Positions 23,851 to 32,449 of a DNA stretch of 34,682 nt are shown piece after piece. The translations under genes were made by a program, and so were the position numbers. The stretch is from assembly GCA_043757865.1 (NCBI GenBank), contig JAYVOP010000031.1, forward strand, positions 1-34,682. The letters are read 5' to 3'. The DNA is from JAGNEJ01 sp043757865 (GTDB taxonomy: Bacteria; Verrucomicrobiota; Verrucomicrobiia; Verrucomicrobiales; V1-33). The notes beneath the pieces were generated by a model, which worked only from the letters and a program-made list of their open reading frames with translations, ran no database searches and was not told the origin of the DNA. The number at the start of each line of letters is the position of its first letter. Within the stretch, counting starts at the first letter, position 1.

Positions 23851-24572
23851 CCCCCGGTGATCTGCCGCAGCGTCTGGAAATGATGCTGGACCTGATTGGT
23901 GAAGGGGCGGGGCGGGGTGAGCGTGGGCCAGCCTGCGGCGTGGCCAGCGGCCGCTAGTTGGCGCGTGGGATGAACCATGACGGGATGCTCTGTCAGGCGC
24001 AGCATGGGGAGATCCGCATGGCTGTCGGAGTAGGCGTAACTGCCGGGGATGACGCCATTTCCCTGCGCCATGGCGGGCAGCAGCGCGGCCATGGCGGTCA
24101 GTTTATGCGCGCCTTTGTTGTTGGGGCCCAGCACGTTAGGAGTGAACCGCACGCGCGGCCCGATTCCCAGGTCGATCCGCGTGGCGAAGCTGTGCGAGAA
24201 GCCTAAACGACGGCCAATCTCCAGGGCATAAAAGTCTGGGCTGGCGGAATTTAAAATACACGTCAGCCCCGCCGCTTGATGTTCCCGCAGCCGTGCTACC
24301 ACTTCCGGGTAGAGCAGCGGCGTGACCACCTTTGCTACGAATTCCGCCACCATCTGCGCTAGCTCCACGCGCGGGAGCCGCCAGAGATAATTGAGGAAAA
24401 GGCGCTTCAATCCACGATGCCCGATGAGCCCGCAACCAGCCAGGGGTAAGGCCGGCAGCCACGTGGCCAGATAAGCCCGCCGCCATCCGTGGCGTTGCAG
24501 CACGAACTGGCAGAACAGCGCCTGGGTGTCATAAGGCACCAGGGTTTGATCCAAATCAAAGAAGGCGAACAT
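23847..24572 (-). CDS. HAD-IB family phosphatase (SerB/PSPase-like)
   Basis: The 241-aa protein has all four HAD motifs: motif I FFDLDQTLVPYDTQ with the nucleophile and acid Asp, motif II LNSASPDFYA, Lys of motif III within GPNNKGAHKL, and motif IV AYSDSHADLPML. An alpha-helical cap lies between motifs I and II (AYLATWLPALPLAGCGLIGH through ELAQMVAEFVAK), typical of the IB subfamily that includes phosphoserine and lysophosphatidate phosphatases. The hydrophobic cap resembles IB enzymes acting on lipid-like substrates, so phosphoserine is not assured. It follows the cytochrome c/WD40 gene by seven bases and is probably the last gene of that unit. Confidence 0.9.
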   Translation of the reverse strand: MFAFFDLDQTLVPYDTQALFCQFVLQRHGWRRAYLATWLPALPLAGCGLIGHRGLKRLFLNYLWRLPRVELAQMVAEFVAKVVTPLLYPEVVARLREHQAAGLTCILNSASPDFYALEIGRRLGFSHSFATRIDLGIGPRVRFTPNVLGPNNKGAHKLTAMAALLPAMAQGNGVIPGSYAYSDSHADLPMLRLTEHPVMVHPTRQLAAAGHAAGWPTLTPPRPFTNQVQHHFQTLRQITGG

Positions 24573-24579
24573 GCGAGCG

Positions 24580-26055
24580 TCAGGGGGCCGGGGTCAGCGT
24601 GACCGGGAGAAAATCCTGCTGGGGCTGACCCGTGCTAGCATCTAGCAGACGCACCCGTCCATCTTGCCCGGCCACGGCTAGGGTGCGGCCATCTGGGCTG
24701 AATCTCACGGCGTAAATGCCCGTGGGAAACTCTGCTTTGCCTAACTCCAGCGCGCCCTCCGTCACCGAGGCCTCCACTGCGGCCTTCTCCTCCGCACTGC
24801 GGGCATCGCCTGTTTTCCCATAGATGGCTTTGATGTTCGCAGGTAGCGCGGAGTCGAATTCTGCGGAGTAAATTTTCACCTGCCCCTGGCCATCCAAACT
24901 GCTGCCCGCAGCCACCCGCTTGCCATCCCGGCTGTAGTCCACGGCAAAAATGCGGCCCGTGAGCGGCGGATATTTCTTAATCAAGTTCGAGTTATCCCCG
25001 ATCCTCCGTTCCACTAACCGCACCAGCCGATAGATCTGCGGCACACCATCCGCCCCGCCCACCAGCACTTCATCCCGCTCAGGATGTCGCGCGATAGCGG
25101 CTAGGCCACCTTTCAAACTGCCCGGCGTGATGCTGGTGAGATTATCCACGAATCGCTGTGTGGCCACCTCCGTGAGCTTCGTGGTCATGTCCCGGCCCAC
25201 ACTCACGAGGTGATCGCCTTTGCTAGAGAACACGGTATCAAAGACCCAATCATCATGGCTGGCCATGAATAATTTCTGCTCGCCCGTCTTGGCATCGATC
25301 GCCCGCACAGACTTCGTATCCGCGCAGCCGAAGCCCACCAGCGTGCCATCGGGCGACCAACTGACGCCATACACAGTGTCGTTGGTGACGGGCACGGAGA
25401 GCAGTAATTTCCTGGTGGCCACCTCCCATACTTGCACTTCGCCCATGCGTGCCGCCAGCCCGCCAGTGGCTGCTAGGCGCGTGCCATCAGGCGAGAAACG
25501 CACCGCTGTGAGACGATCTGAGAGCCCGATGAGCCGCCCCACCAAGCCGCTGCCGTCTGCTACGTGGAGCAAGATCTCATGGAACCCCGCCACGGCTAGC
25601 AGCTTGCCATCGGGCGCATAATCCAGCGCATTGATGACCGGTGGCAGCGTGTAAATGGGAGGATGATCCAGATCATATTTTGCGACCGCATTAGCCGGAG
25701 TGTCATCCACTGCGCCTTCTTGAATCCACCGTGTGATGAGCGCTAATTCCGCCTCCGGCAGCGGGCCATCCTTCGGCGGCATGGCTTCCTTTTCTGTGCG
25801 GGGCAGGCGCAGCCGCTGCACGAGATGGCTCTCGTCCGGCTTACTAGCTAGCAGCGCGGGCCCATCGTGCCCCCCCTTAAGCAGCCCGGCATAGGAAGTC
25901 ATCACCAGCTCCCCCTTGGCCTTGGCGGGCTGGTGGCAGCCATGACACTTGGCTTGGAAAATGGGGCGGATTTTTTTATAAAAGCTCACCGCCCCCTCTT
26001 CCGCATGGGCGAACGAGACCGTGACCAGCAAACAAAATAGGGAGAACAAACGCAT
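24580..26055 (-). CDS. Exported planctomycete-type cytochrome c domain with WD40 repeats
   Basis: The 491-aa protein begins with a signal peptide (MRLFSLFCLLVTVSFAHA). Residues 25-115 are a PSCyt1-type cytochrome c domain: heme site AKCHGCHQPAKAKGELVM (Cys37, Cys40, His41), followed by LLKGGHDGPALLASKPDESH and the axial-Met region KEAMPPKDGPLPEAELALI. The rest is a beta-propeller of WD40-like blades with recurring FSPDG strands (AVRFSPDGTRLAATGGLAA, VSWSPDGTLVGFGCADTK, AVRFSPDGRTLAVAGQDGRV). Such fusions are a hallmark of Planctomycetota and Verrucomicrobiota and usually act as periplasmic electron or substrate sensors; the partner is unknown. It is flanked on the same strand by the kinase upstream (64-base gap) and the HAD phosphatase downstream. 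Confidence 0.93.
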   Translation of the reverse strand: MRLFSLFCLLVTVSFAHAEEGAVSFYKKIRPIFQAKCHGCHQPAKAKGELVMTSYAGLLKGGHDGPALLASKPDESHLVQRLRLPRTEKEAMPPKDGPLPEAELALITRWIQEGAVDDTPANAVAKYDLDHPPIYTLPPVINALDYAPDGKLLAVAGFHEILLHVADGSGLVGRLIGLSDRLTAVRFSPDGTRLAATGGLAARMGEVQVWEVATRKLLLSVPVTNDTVYGVSWSPDGTLVGFGCADTKSVRAIDAKTGEQKLFMASHDDWVFDTVFSSKGDHLVSVGRDMTTKLTEVATQRFVDNLTSITPGSLKGGLAAIARHPERDEVLVGGADGVPQIYRLVRLVERRIGDNSNLIKKYPPLTGRIFAVDYSRDGKRVAAGSSLDGQGQVKIYSAEFDSALPANIKAIYGKTGDARSAEEKAAVEASVTEGALELGKAEFPTGIYAVRFSPDGRTLAVAGQDGRVRLLDASTGQPQQDFLPVTLTPAP

Positions 26056-26119
26056 GTCGGCACGCTGGGAAGAACCTCCGTAGTGACAAGCCCAAAGCCT
26101 TCCGCAAAGGGGGCGCAGG

Positions 26120-28414
26120 TTAGTTACTCTTTAGACCCTTGGCCGTATTATTGCGAGCCCCCCAAGGCTTGGCGGGCTTCTTGCCTTGGCAGAAAGCGGC
26201 CACTTCTTCCACGATGAAATGCTTCGTGCCCTGCACGCCTTTGACGAGGATGCGGAAGGCCTTGATCGGCTGCGGCGGAATGTCCAAGATCTGATAGCCA
26301 CGGCAGTCCTCGTCGGTTCGATTCTTTAGCACCTCCCATGTCTTACCATCACTGGAGGCTTCTAAAATGTAACGGAAGGAGAATTTTTCATCGCGCGGCA
26401 TGTGAAAATCCACCTGCTCAATCTGATAAACTTTATCCAAGGTAATGACGATCTCCCCGCCTTCATCGCTATAGGGGCCATTCTCTTTTTCATCAATGCC
26501 GTCGATCAGGCCGTCAGGATTATGGAGCGCCTCCGCGATGGCTCCACGGCTGGCTTGGGCCACATTGCCCTCGGCTATGGCCCCTTTGCTAGGCGTTCCT
26601 AGCGTCGGCAACGAAACCGCTGGCGACTCTGGCGGAGCGGGAGCCGGAGCGGCCACGGTGCTCGCCTCCACCACGCCGGCCAAGGTGCCCAGATAATCTG
26701 CGGACTTCAGCCCGGCCTCTCGGAAGGCTTTGATGGTGGCGGCCTCCCCTGCCTTACCATCGCTGGCAGCATTGTTACTGAGGCGTCCGAGCATCTCCAT
26801 GAACTCGGCATTGAGTTTGGCAATGGCGGGTTTGAAATTTAGCCGAATACCGTTGAAAGCTGTGATCATTTTCTTTTGCAATTCGGCTAGCTTGTCGCTC
26901 TTGGCGATCTCGCTGGCGCTGGGAGCCTGATTCGTGGCGGCATAGCGCTTACTCTCGGTGCGGATGCGGACCATTTCTGTGGCATCATTCTTGGCCCCAA
27001 ATTCCGCGAGGAGCCGCTCCAGTGCGGCTAGATATTTCTCCCCGTAGTCTTTCTCGGTGGTGACGATCTTACTCTGAATCTCGGTTTGATAACGGTTTAG
27101 GTATTCCTCCTTGAGTTTGGCTAGGGCGGGGGAAGGTTCGGCGGTAGGGGCCTTCGGTGGGGCGGGCACGGCCACCTCTGGCTCGGGCGTAAGGTCCGGC
27201 TCAGTCTTCATTTCCGGCTTGGCGGGCTCCGCTTGGGCAGTCGTGGGTGGCTCGGTAACGGGCGGGGGCACGGGGGGGGCAAATTTCACCTCCGGCTCTG
27301 CGGGCTCGGCTACAGGCTCTGTGGGGAAAAGGGGCTCTGTGGGTTTGCTAGGGCCCATGAGCAGCGCCCCTCCGCCGAGGGCGGCTAACACGGCGGCCAC
27401 GATGCCACCAATCATCATGTTCTTGCGCGCCTTGGCTTTGGCCTCCGCTTCCAGTTTGGCGATGCGGTTCAGATTCGTCATGGCCGTGACGCCGGGCACC
27501 GCGCGACGCACGGTAGGCCGCACGATGGTGGTAGGCTTCAGCGAGCGCTGCGTGGCGGCGGCCTGCGGGAGAGGCTTGCCAGTGCGGATGTCCTCTAGGA
27601 GTTGCTTCACGTCCGCAGCGGATTGGAAGCGCTCCTCTGGCTCCGGCCGCAGGCAGCGAACAATGATGTCATCCACGCGCGGGTCCACGGCCATGGTCGT
27701 GGTCGGCAGCGCAAAGGTGCCCTGCGGCACGGTGCCTAGCAACATTTCATAATAGACCACGCCCAGGGCGTAAATGTCGGTGCGGGGGTCCGCCACGGCT
27801 CCGCGTTCATAGAGTTCTGGAGCCGCATACTCCGGCGTGCCCATAGGCACCCACTCGATTTCCTCATTGCTTTGGTCATGCTCCATGAGGCGGGCGAGTC
27901 CAAAGTCTAGCAGCTTCACCACGCCATCCGCATCCACCACGACATTGGAAGGTTTAATGTCGCCATGCACGATACCCTTCGCATGGGCATAGCTGAGCGC
28001 ATCACAGACTTGGCTTAGTAAATTTAGCGCTAGCTCTGGGGCCACCGCGCCATCTACGATCAGCTCATGCACGTTCTTGCCCTCCACATATTCCATCACG
28101 AAATACCCCTGCCCATCCACCGCTCCGAAATCGTAAATGCTGACAATGTTCGGGTGATTTAACTTCGCCATCGCGCGTGCTTCACTGCGGAAGCGGGTGA
28201 GGGATTCCGCATCATCTCCGGCCTCAGGCGGCAGGATCTTGATGGCCACCATGCGGTCCAGATCTTTCTGACATCCTTTATAAACAGCACCCATCCCGCC
28301 AGAGGCGATGAGGCTATGAATCTCATAGTGCGGCAGCAACATGGCTAACTCCTCCACGGAGGGAGGAATGAACGTAGGAACAGGGGCCGAAGCCGCATCA
28401 GAGGAGTGAGACAT
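26120..28414 (-). CDS. Transmembrane Ser/Thr protein kinase (PknB-like) with discoidin-like domain
   Basis: The 764-aa protein has a cytoplasmic kinase at about 30-285: glycine loop IASGGMGAVYKG, ATP-binding Lys in VAIKILPP, catalytic loop VHGDIKPSNVVV, DFG in KLLDFGLARL, and APE in GTPEYAAPELYERG. The catalytic loop reads HGD rather than HRD, making it a non-RD kinase. A membrane helix at about 333-355 (IGGIVAAVLAALGGGALLMG) is followed by a long Pro/Glu-rich spacer and a helical region with LKEEYLNRYQTEIQSKIVTT. Residues about 625-745 resemble an F5/8 type C (discoidin) carbohydrate-binding fold, with LIDGIDEKENGPYSDEGGEI and RYILEASSDGKTWEVLKN. An external ligand may thus control the kinase. 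It is first in a likely unit with the cytochrome/WD40 and HAD genes. Confidence 0.95.
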   Translation of the reverse strand: MSHSSDAASAPVPTFIPPSVEELAMLLPHYEIHSLIASGGMGAVYKGCQKDLDRMVAIKILPPEAGDDAESLTRFRSEARAMAKLNHPNIVSIYDFGAVDGQGYFVMEYVEGKNVHELIVDGAVAPELALNLLSQVCDALSYAHAKGIVHGDIKPSNVVVDADGVVKLLDFGLARLMEHDQSNEEIEWVPMGTPEYAAPELYERGAVADPRTDIYALGVVYYEMLLGTVPQGTFALPTTTMAVDPRVDDIIVRCLRPEPEERFQSAADVKQLLEDIRTGKPLPQAAATQRSLKPTTIVRPTVRRAVPGVTAMTNLNRIAKLEAEAKAKARKNMMIGGIVAAVLAALGGGALLMGPSKPTEPLFPTEPVAEPAEPEVKFAPPVPPPVTEPPTTAQAEPAKPEMKTEPDLTPEPEVAVPAPPKAPTAEPSPALAKLKEEYLNRYQTEIQSKIVTTEKDYGEKYLAALERLLAEFGAKNDATEMVRIRTESKRYAATNQAPSASEIAKSDKLAELQKKMITAFNGIRLNFKPAIAKLNAEFMEMLGRLSNNAASDGKAGEAATIKAFREAGLKSADYLGTLAGVVEASTVAAPAPAPPESPAVSLPTLGTPSKGAIAEGNVAQASRGAIAEALHNPDGLIDGIDEKENGPYSDEGGEIVITLDKVYQIEQVDFHMPRDEKFSFRYILEASSDGKTWEVLKNRTDEDCRGYQILDIPPQPIKAFRILVKGVQGTKHFIVEEVAAFCQGKKPAKPWGARNNTAKGLKSN

Positions 28415-28446
28415 GGAGTGAGGCGAAGGAAGATCGCAGGATGAAA

Positions 28447-28475
28447 TCGATATGAAAAGCGTGACGATTCTTCAA
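28447..28475 (-). promoter_or_regulatory. Weak candidate promoter for the kinase gene
   Basis: On the minus strand TTGAAG (28475-28470) and TATCGA (28452-28447) are separated by 17 bases, about 35 bases ahead of the kinase ATG. Match to consensus is partial. Confidence 0.3.
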
Positions 28476-28549
28476 CGCCTCACAGCGGTTGGCAAGTGTT
28501 GGTTCAGGGCATTTCCTCAGTCCGCACCGCCCGCCGCTCCCGCAGCGGG

Positions 28550-28661
28550 GTGGGGGACACTCTTGTCCCCACGCCAATTTCAGGGTGCGGCCCAGATGCT
28601 GCGCAGCTTGGCTCGGTGCTCCGATGGACGAGCGGCCTAGCGGCCTAGCGGCACACTCGTC
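28550..28661. repeat. Intergenic stem-loops with two related motifs and an 8-base tandem repeat
   Basis: Stem-loop 1: GTGGGGGACA (28550-28559) pairs with TGTCCCCAC (28564-28572), leaving a CTCT loop and one bulged G. Stem-loop 2: GACGAG (28627-28632) pairs with CTCGTC (28656-28661) around GCGGCCTA repeated twice plus GCGGC (28632-28652). The flank of each loop carries a related sequence, ACACTCTTGTCCCCACG and ACACTCGTCCCACG. The region lies between the divergent kinase and hrpA genes (282 bases, no ORF). It looks like a REP-type dispersed element, but one copy cannot show that. Confidence 0.5.
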
Positions 28662-28696
28662 CCACGGTTGCTTGACGTTTCTCGCATCTCCCTGCA

Positions 28697-31600
28697 TTGA
28701 CCCCCGTGCCCCATCCTAACTTCCCCGCTATCCGCTTTCCAGAAGACCTGCCGATCTCTCAGCAGCGGGGGCGGATCATGGAGTTGTTGCAGGGGCATCA
28801 GGTGGTGATTGTGGCGGGCGAGACGGGGTCTGGGAAGACCACGCAGTTGCCGAAGATGTGCCTGGAGGTGGGCTTTGGAGACGCTGGGCAGATCGGCTGC
28901 ACGCAGCCTCGGCGGGTGGCTGCGCTGAGTATCAGTCAACGCGTGGCGGAGGAATTAAATGTGCCGTGGGGTCGGCAGGTGGGGTGTAAAATGCGGTTCA
29001 ATGACGACACGAATTCAGACACGGTGCTGAAATTCATGACGGATGGAATTTTGCTAGCAGAAATTCAGTCGGACCCGATGCTGCGCGCTTACTCAGCGCT
29101 GATCATTGATGAAGCGCATGAGCGTTCGTTAAATATTGATTTCCTGCTCGGCTACTTTCAAGGGCTGTTGGCCAAGCGGCCAGAGTTAAAACTCATCATC
29201 ACTTCGGCCACGATTGATACGGCGGCGTTCTCGGCGGCGTTTGGTAATGCGCCCATCATCGAAGTGTCCGGGCGGCTGTATCCGGTGGACATTCGCTATG
29301 AACCTAGCCAGTATTTCGATGGCGTGGATGGGGACTTCATTGAAGCGGCCGCTCAAGCTGTGGAGAATGTGATTCTCGACACGCACGATGGCGATGTGCT
29401 GGTATTCTTTCCCACCGAGCGGGACATTCGTGAGGCTCGGGATGTCATCGAAGGTCGCCTGGGGAAAGGCGTGGAGGTGGTGACGTTGTTTGGCCGCATG
29501 GCTTCGGCAGAGCAACAGCGGGTGTTCAATCCGGGGCGAAATCGGCGCGTCATTTTGGCTACGAACATTGCGGAAACGTCGCTGACGCTGCCGCGCATCA
29601 AGTTCGTGATCGATACTGGGCTCGCCCGCATGAGCCACTACTCCGCCCGCACGCGGACGAAGCGGCTGCCGGTGGAGCGCGTGTCTCAAAGCTCTGCAAA
29701 CCAACGTGCAGGCCGGGCTGGGCGTCTGAGTGAGGGCATCTGCATCCGGCTCTACAGTGAGCTGGACTACTCCCAACGCCCCCCCTTTACCCCGCCGGAA
29801 ATCCAACGCGCGAACTTAGCGGAAGTGATTCTGCGCATGAAGGCCTTCAAGTTAGGCGAGATTGAAACCTTCCCATTTCTCAATCCGCCGCTGCCCGCTA
29901 GTATCCGTGCGGGCTATGCCTTGCTGCATGAGCTAGGCGCGCTGGACGACACGGAAACCTTGACGAATCAAGGCCGGGAGCTGGCTCGGTTGCCATTGGA
30001 TCCCACGTTAGGGCGGATGCTGCTGGAGGCCCGGCATGAGCAGGTCTTGCCAGAAATGTTGGTCATAGCCGCTGGCCTCAGCGTGCCGGACCCCCGCGAG
30101 CGGCCAGAGGAAGCGCGCGAGGCAGCGGCCCATGCGCATCGAGCGTTTGTTTATGCGGGCTCAGATTTCCTGGCGCTAACACGGATGTGGCAGGCCGCAG
30201 GCGAGGCGAAAGTTTGGAAATCTAGCAATGCGCTGCGGAAGTTCTGTAAACAAAATTTCCTCAGCTTCACCCGCATGAGAGAGTGGCGGGACATCTATGC
30301 GCAACTGGCGGATACCTTGAATTATAAGGGCTCGGAGGCGTTGGGAGCTCCGGATGAAGTGCGGGCTCACGCGGTGCATCGCTGTATTTTAGCGGCCTCG
30401 CTGAGTCAGATTGGGCTGCGGCACGAGCGGAATATTTATAAGGGTGCGGGGAATCGGGAGTTGGTGATTTTTCCTGGTTCCTGCCTAGCCGAGAAGCGGG
30501 AGAAGCGGGGCGTTGCGCCTACGAAGTCCAAGCAGCCGATGTGGGTGGTGGCGGGGGAGATCGTGCTCACCTCGCAGTTGTTCGCGCGCACGGTGGCGGG
30601 GATTGATCCTAACTGGGTGGTGACGCTGGGCGCGCACTTGCTAGAGCGACGCTATGGCGACCCGGAATGGGATGATAAATCTGGCCGCGTGCTGGTCACG
30701 GAACGCTTGCTACTGCATGGATTGGAGCTGCGACGGAGCCGCGTGGACTATGGCAAGATCAATGCGAGAGAGGCGACTGCGATGTTTATCCGCCATGCGT
30801 TATTGGAAGAATTATCGCCTGTGACGCAGCCGTTTCAGATCGCTAATCTGCGGCTGTGTCGGAAGCTGGAGGCCATGTTGGCGCGGTCGGGGAAACGGCG
30901 GCAGGAGATCGTGGAACATTTGTTTAGCTTTTATGAACAGCGTTTAAAGAACGTGTCGTCCGTGCATGATCTGAACCGTATGGTGACGGACGGCCTGCGG
31001 CATGATCCGCATTTCCTGCGGGCGGATCAACACGATCTGTTGCCGCATGAAGACTTGAGCGAGGCCAGCAAACAATTCCCGGATGAGGTGGCGTTAGGAA
31101 ATTCCGTCCTGCCCGTGCAGTATTCGTATAACCCCGGCCATGAGCAAGACGGCGTGACGGTGCAGATCCCGTTAGAAGTAGCGCAACATCTGACCACGGG
31201 CCAAGTCCAATGGCTGGTTCCAGGGCTGCGTCGGGAGTTGGTGGGCGTGCTGCTGCGGGCGCTGCCGAAGCCAGCGCGGCGGAAGCTGCTACCCATGGAG
31301 GCGAAGATGGATGACATCGCGGCAAACTTTTCTCCTGGCACGGGAGATTTCCTAACGGCACTGGCGGCGTATATTTCGCGACATTTCGAGGTGCCAGTAA
31401 AGGCGGCGGATTGGCCTGCGGACAGCCTTCCAGACTATCTGAAGCCACGCGTGCAGGTGATGGATCGCCAGAATCAAACGGTGGCCATGGGTCGGGACGT
31501 GGGCGCGCTGCGGGCGGAGGTGCAGAAGCACGAGGTGCGCACTAGCGCGTGGTCCGTGGCGGTGGGGAAATGGCATCAGCCGGAGTTGCGCACGTGGTCG

Positions 31601-32449
31601 TTTGGGGATTTGCCGGAGCGGGTGTTTATCGAGACGCTGGGTGGGATTGAGGTTTTCGGTTATCCAGGGCTGAGCTGCACGGCTGGCGTGGTGAATTTAC
31701 AACTCTACAAAACCGCCCGGGAGGCTGATTCCAGCGCGCCAGCAGCGGTGCGGAAGCTGGCGGAGTTGGCGTTAGGGAAGGAGATCGCGTGGCTGGATCG
31801 GGAGTTGAAAACGCTCTCTGTGCCCACGGCTAAGTTGGCAGCGCAGGCGGGTGGATTTCAGTCGGCCCTGGGGCAGTTAGGCAACAAGCTAGCCGCAGGC
31901 ACGCCCCTGGCCGAGCCGACGACTGCCAAACTCCAAGAGTCCGCGCTGGAGCATATTTTGAAAGCCACGCTGAAAATAGAGCCGCTACGGCCACTGACGG
32001 CAGCGCGTTTCCAGGCGATGCTGGAAACTGCGAAAACATCATTTACTCCGTTGGCTAGGAAGGTGGAGGAACTCACAAAAATCATCTTCACCCTGCGCGC
32101 TCAGATCATGCAGAGCACGAAGCACTACGCCCACTGGGAGGCTGATCTCCAGCGATTGGTGGCTGCGGATTTCCTGGCGAAAACTTCGCCTGCACAACTG
32201 CTCCATTTACCCCGCTATCTCAAAGCGATGCTGACCCGAGGCGAGCGTGCGTTCCTAAATCCCGCTAAGGATCTGGATAAAGCCAAGGCGTTAGCGGACT
32301 ACCACGACTGGCGCAGCTATGCCAAGCCAGAGCACGTGGAAACGATCCGCTGGATGCTAGAAGAATTCCGCGTCAGTATCTTCGCACCTGAGTTAGGCAC
32401 GGCCCAGCCAGTATCTGCCAAGCGGCTGGAAGCCTTGCTGGAGGCTTAA
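28697..32449 (+). CDS. hrpA: ATP-dependent RNA helicase HrpA
   Basis: A 1250-aa DEAH-box helicase close to the usual HrpA length. Residues 1-370 are the RecA-like core: VVIVAGETGSGKTTQLPKM (P-loop near 41-48), IGCTQPRRVAALS, IIDEAHERSLNID (near 135-145), ITSATIDTAAF, and motif VI QSSANQRAGRAGR. HA2 and OB-fold regions follow (to about 580). The long C-terminal DUF3418 domain found in bacterial HrpA includes TWSFGDLPERVFIE and GYPGLSCTAGVVNLQLY. No ATG precedes the conserved region. The start is either TTG 28697 or GTG 28706; PNFPAIRFPEDLPISQQRGR after either matches other HrpA N-termini. Known roles are rescue of collided ribosomes and mRNA processing. Confidence 0.97.
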   Translation: MTPVPHPNFPAIRFPEDLPISQQRGRIMELLQGHQVVIVAGETGSGKTTQLPKMCLEVGFGDAGQIGCTQPRRVAALSISQRVAEELNVPWGRQVGCKMRFNDDTNSDTVLKFMTDGILLAEIQSDPMLRAYSALIIDEAHERSLNIDFLLGYFQGLLAKRPELKLIITSATIDTAAFSAAFGNAPIIEVSGRLYPVDIRYEPSQYFDGVDGDFIEAAAQAVENVILDTHDGDVLVFFPTERDIREARDVIEGRLGKGVEVVTLFGRMASAEQQRVFNPGRNRRVILATNIAETSLTLPRIKFVIDTGLARMSHYSARTRTKRLPVERVSQSSANQRAGRAGRLSEGICIRLYSELDYSQRPPFTPPEIQRANLAEVILRMKAFKLGEIETFPFLNPPLPASIRAGYALLHELGALDDTETLTNQGRELARLPLDPTLGRMLLEARHEQVLPEMLVIAAGLSVPDPRERPEEAREAAAHAHRAFVYAGSDFLALTRMWQAAGEAKVWKSSNALRKFCKQNFLSFTRMREWRDIYAQLADTLNYKGSEALGAPDEVRAHAVHRCILAASLSQIGLRHERNIYKGAGNRELVIFPGSCLAEKREKRGVAPTKSKQPMWVVAGEIVLTSQLFARTVAGIDPNWVVTLGAHLLERRYGDPEWDDKSGRVLVTERLLLHGLELRRSRVDYGKINAREATAMFIRHALLEELSPVTQPFQIANLRLCRKLEAMLARSGKRRQEIVEHLFSFYEQRLKNVSSVHDLNRMVTDGLRHDPHFLRADQHDLLPHEDLSEASKQFPDEVALGNSVLPVQYSYNPGHEQDGVTVQIPLEVAQHLTTGQVQWLVPGLRRELVGVLLRALPKPARRKLLPMEAKMDDIAANFSPGTGDFLTALAAYISRHFEVPVKAADWPADSLPDYLKPRVQVMDRQNQTVAMGRDVGALRAEVQKHEVRTSAWSVAVGKWHQPELRTWSFGDLPERVFIETLGGIEVFGYPGLSCTAGVVNLQLYKTAREADSSAPAAVRKLAELALGKEIAWLDRELKTLSVPTAKLAAQAGGFQSALGQLGNKLAAGTPLAEPTTAKLQESALEHILKATLKIEPLRPLTAARFQAMLETAKTSFTPLARKVEELTKIIFTLRAQIMQSTKHYAHWEADLQRLVAADFLAKTSPAQLLHLPRYLKAMLTRGERAFLNPAKDLDKAKALADYHDWRSYAKPEHVETIRWMLEEFRVSIFAPELGTAQPVSAKRLEALLEA

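Noticed and set aside
27111..27752. 213-codon plus-strand ORF rich in Gly, Ser and Ala
   Set aside because: Antisense to the linker and kinase part of the Ser/Thr kinase; composition comes from the Pro/Glu-rich strand.
29186..29806. 206-codon minus-strand ORF
   Set aside because: Antisense to the HrpA helicase core.
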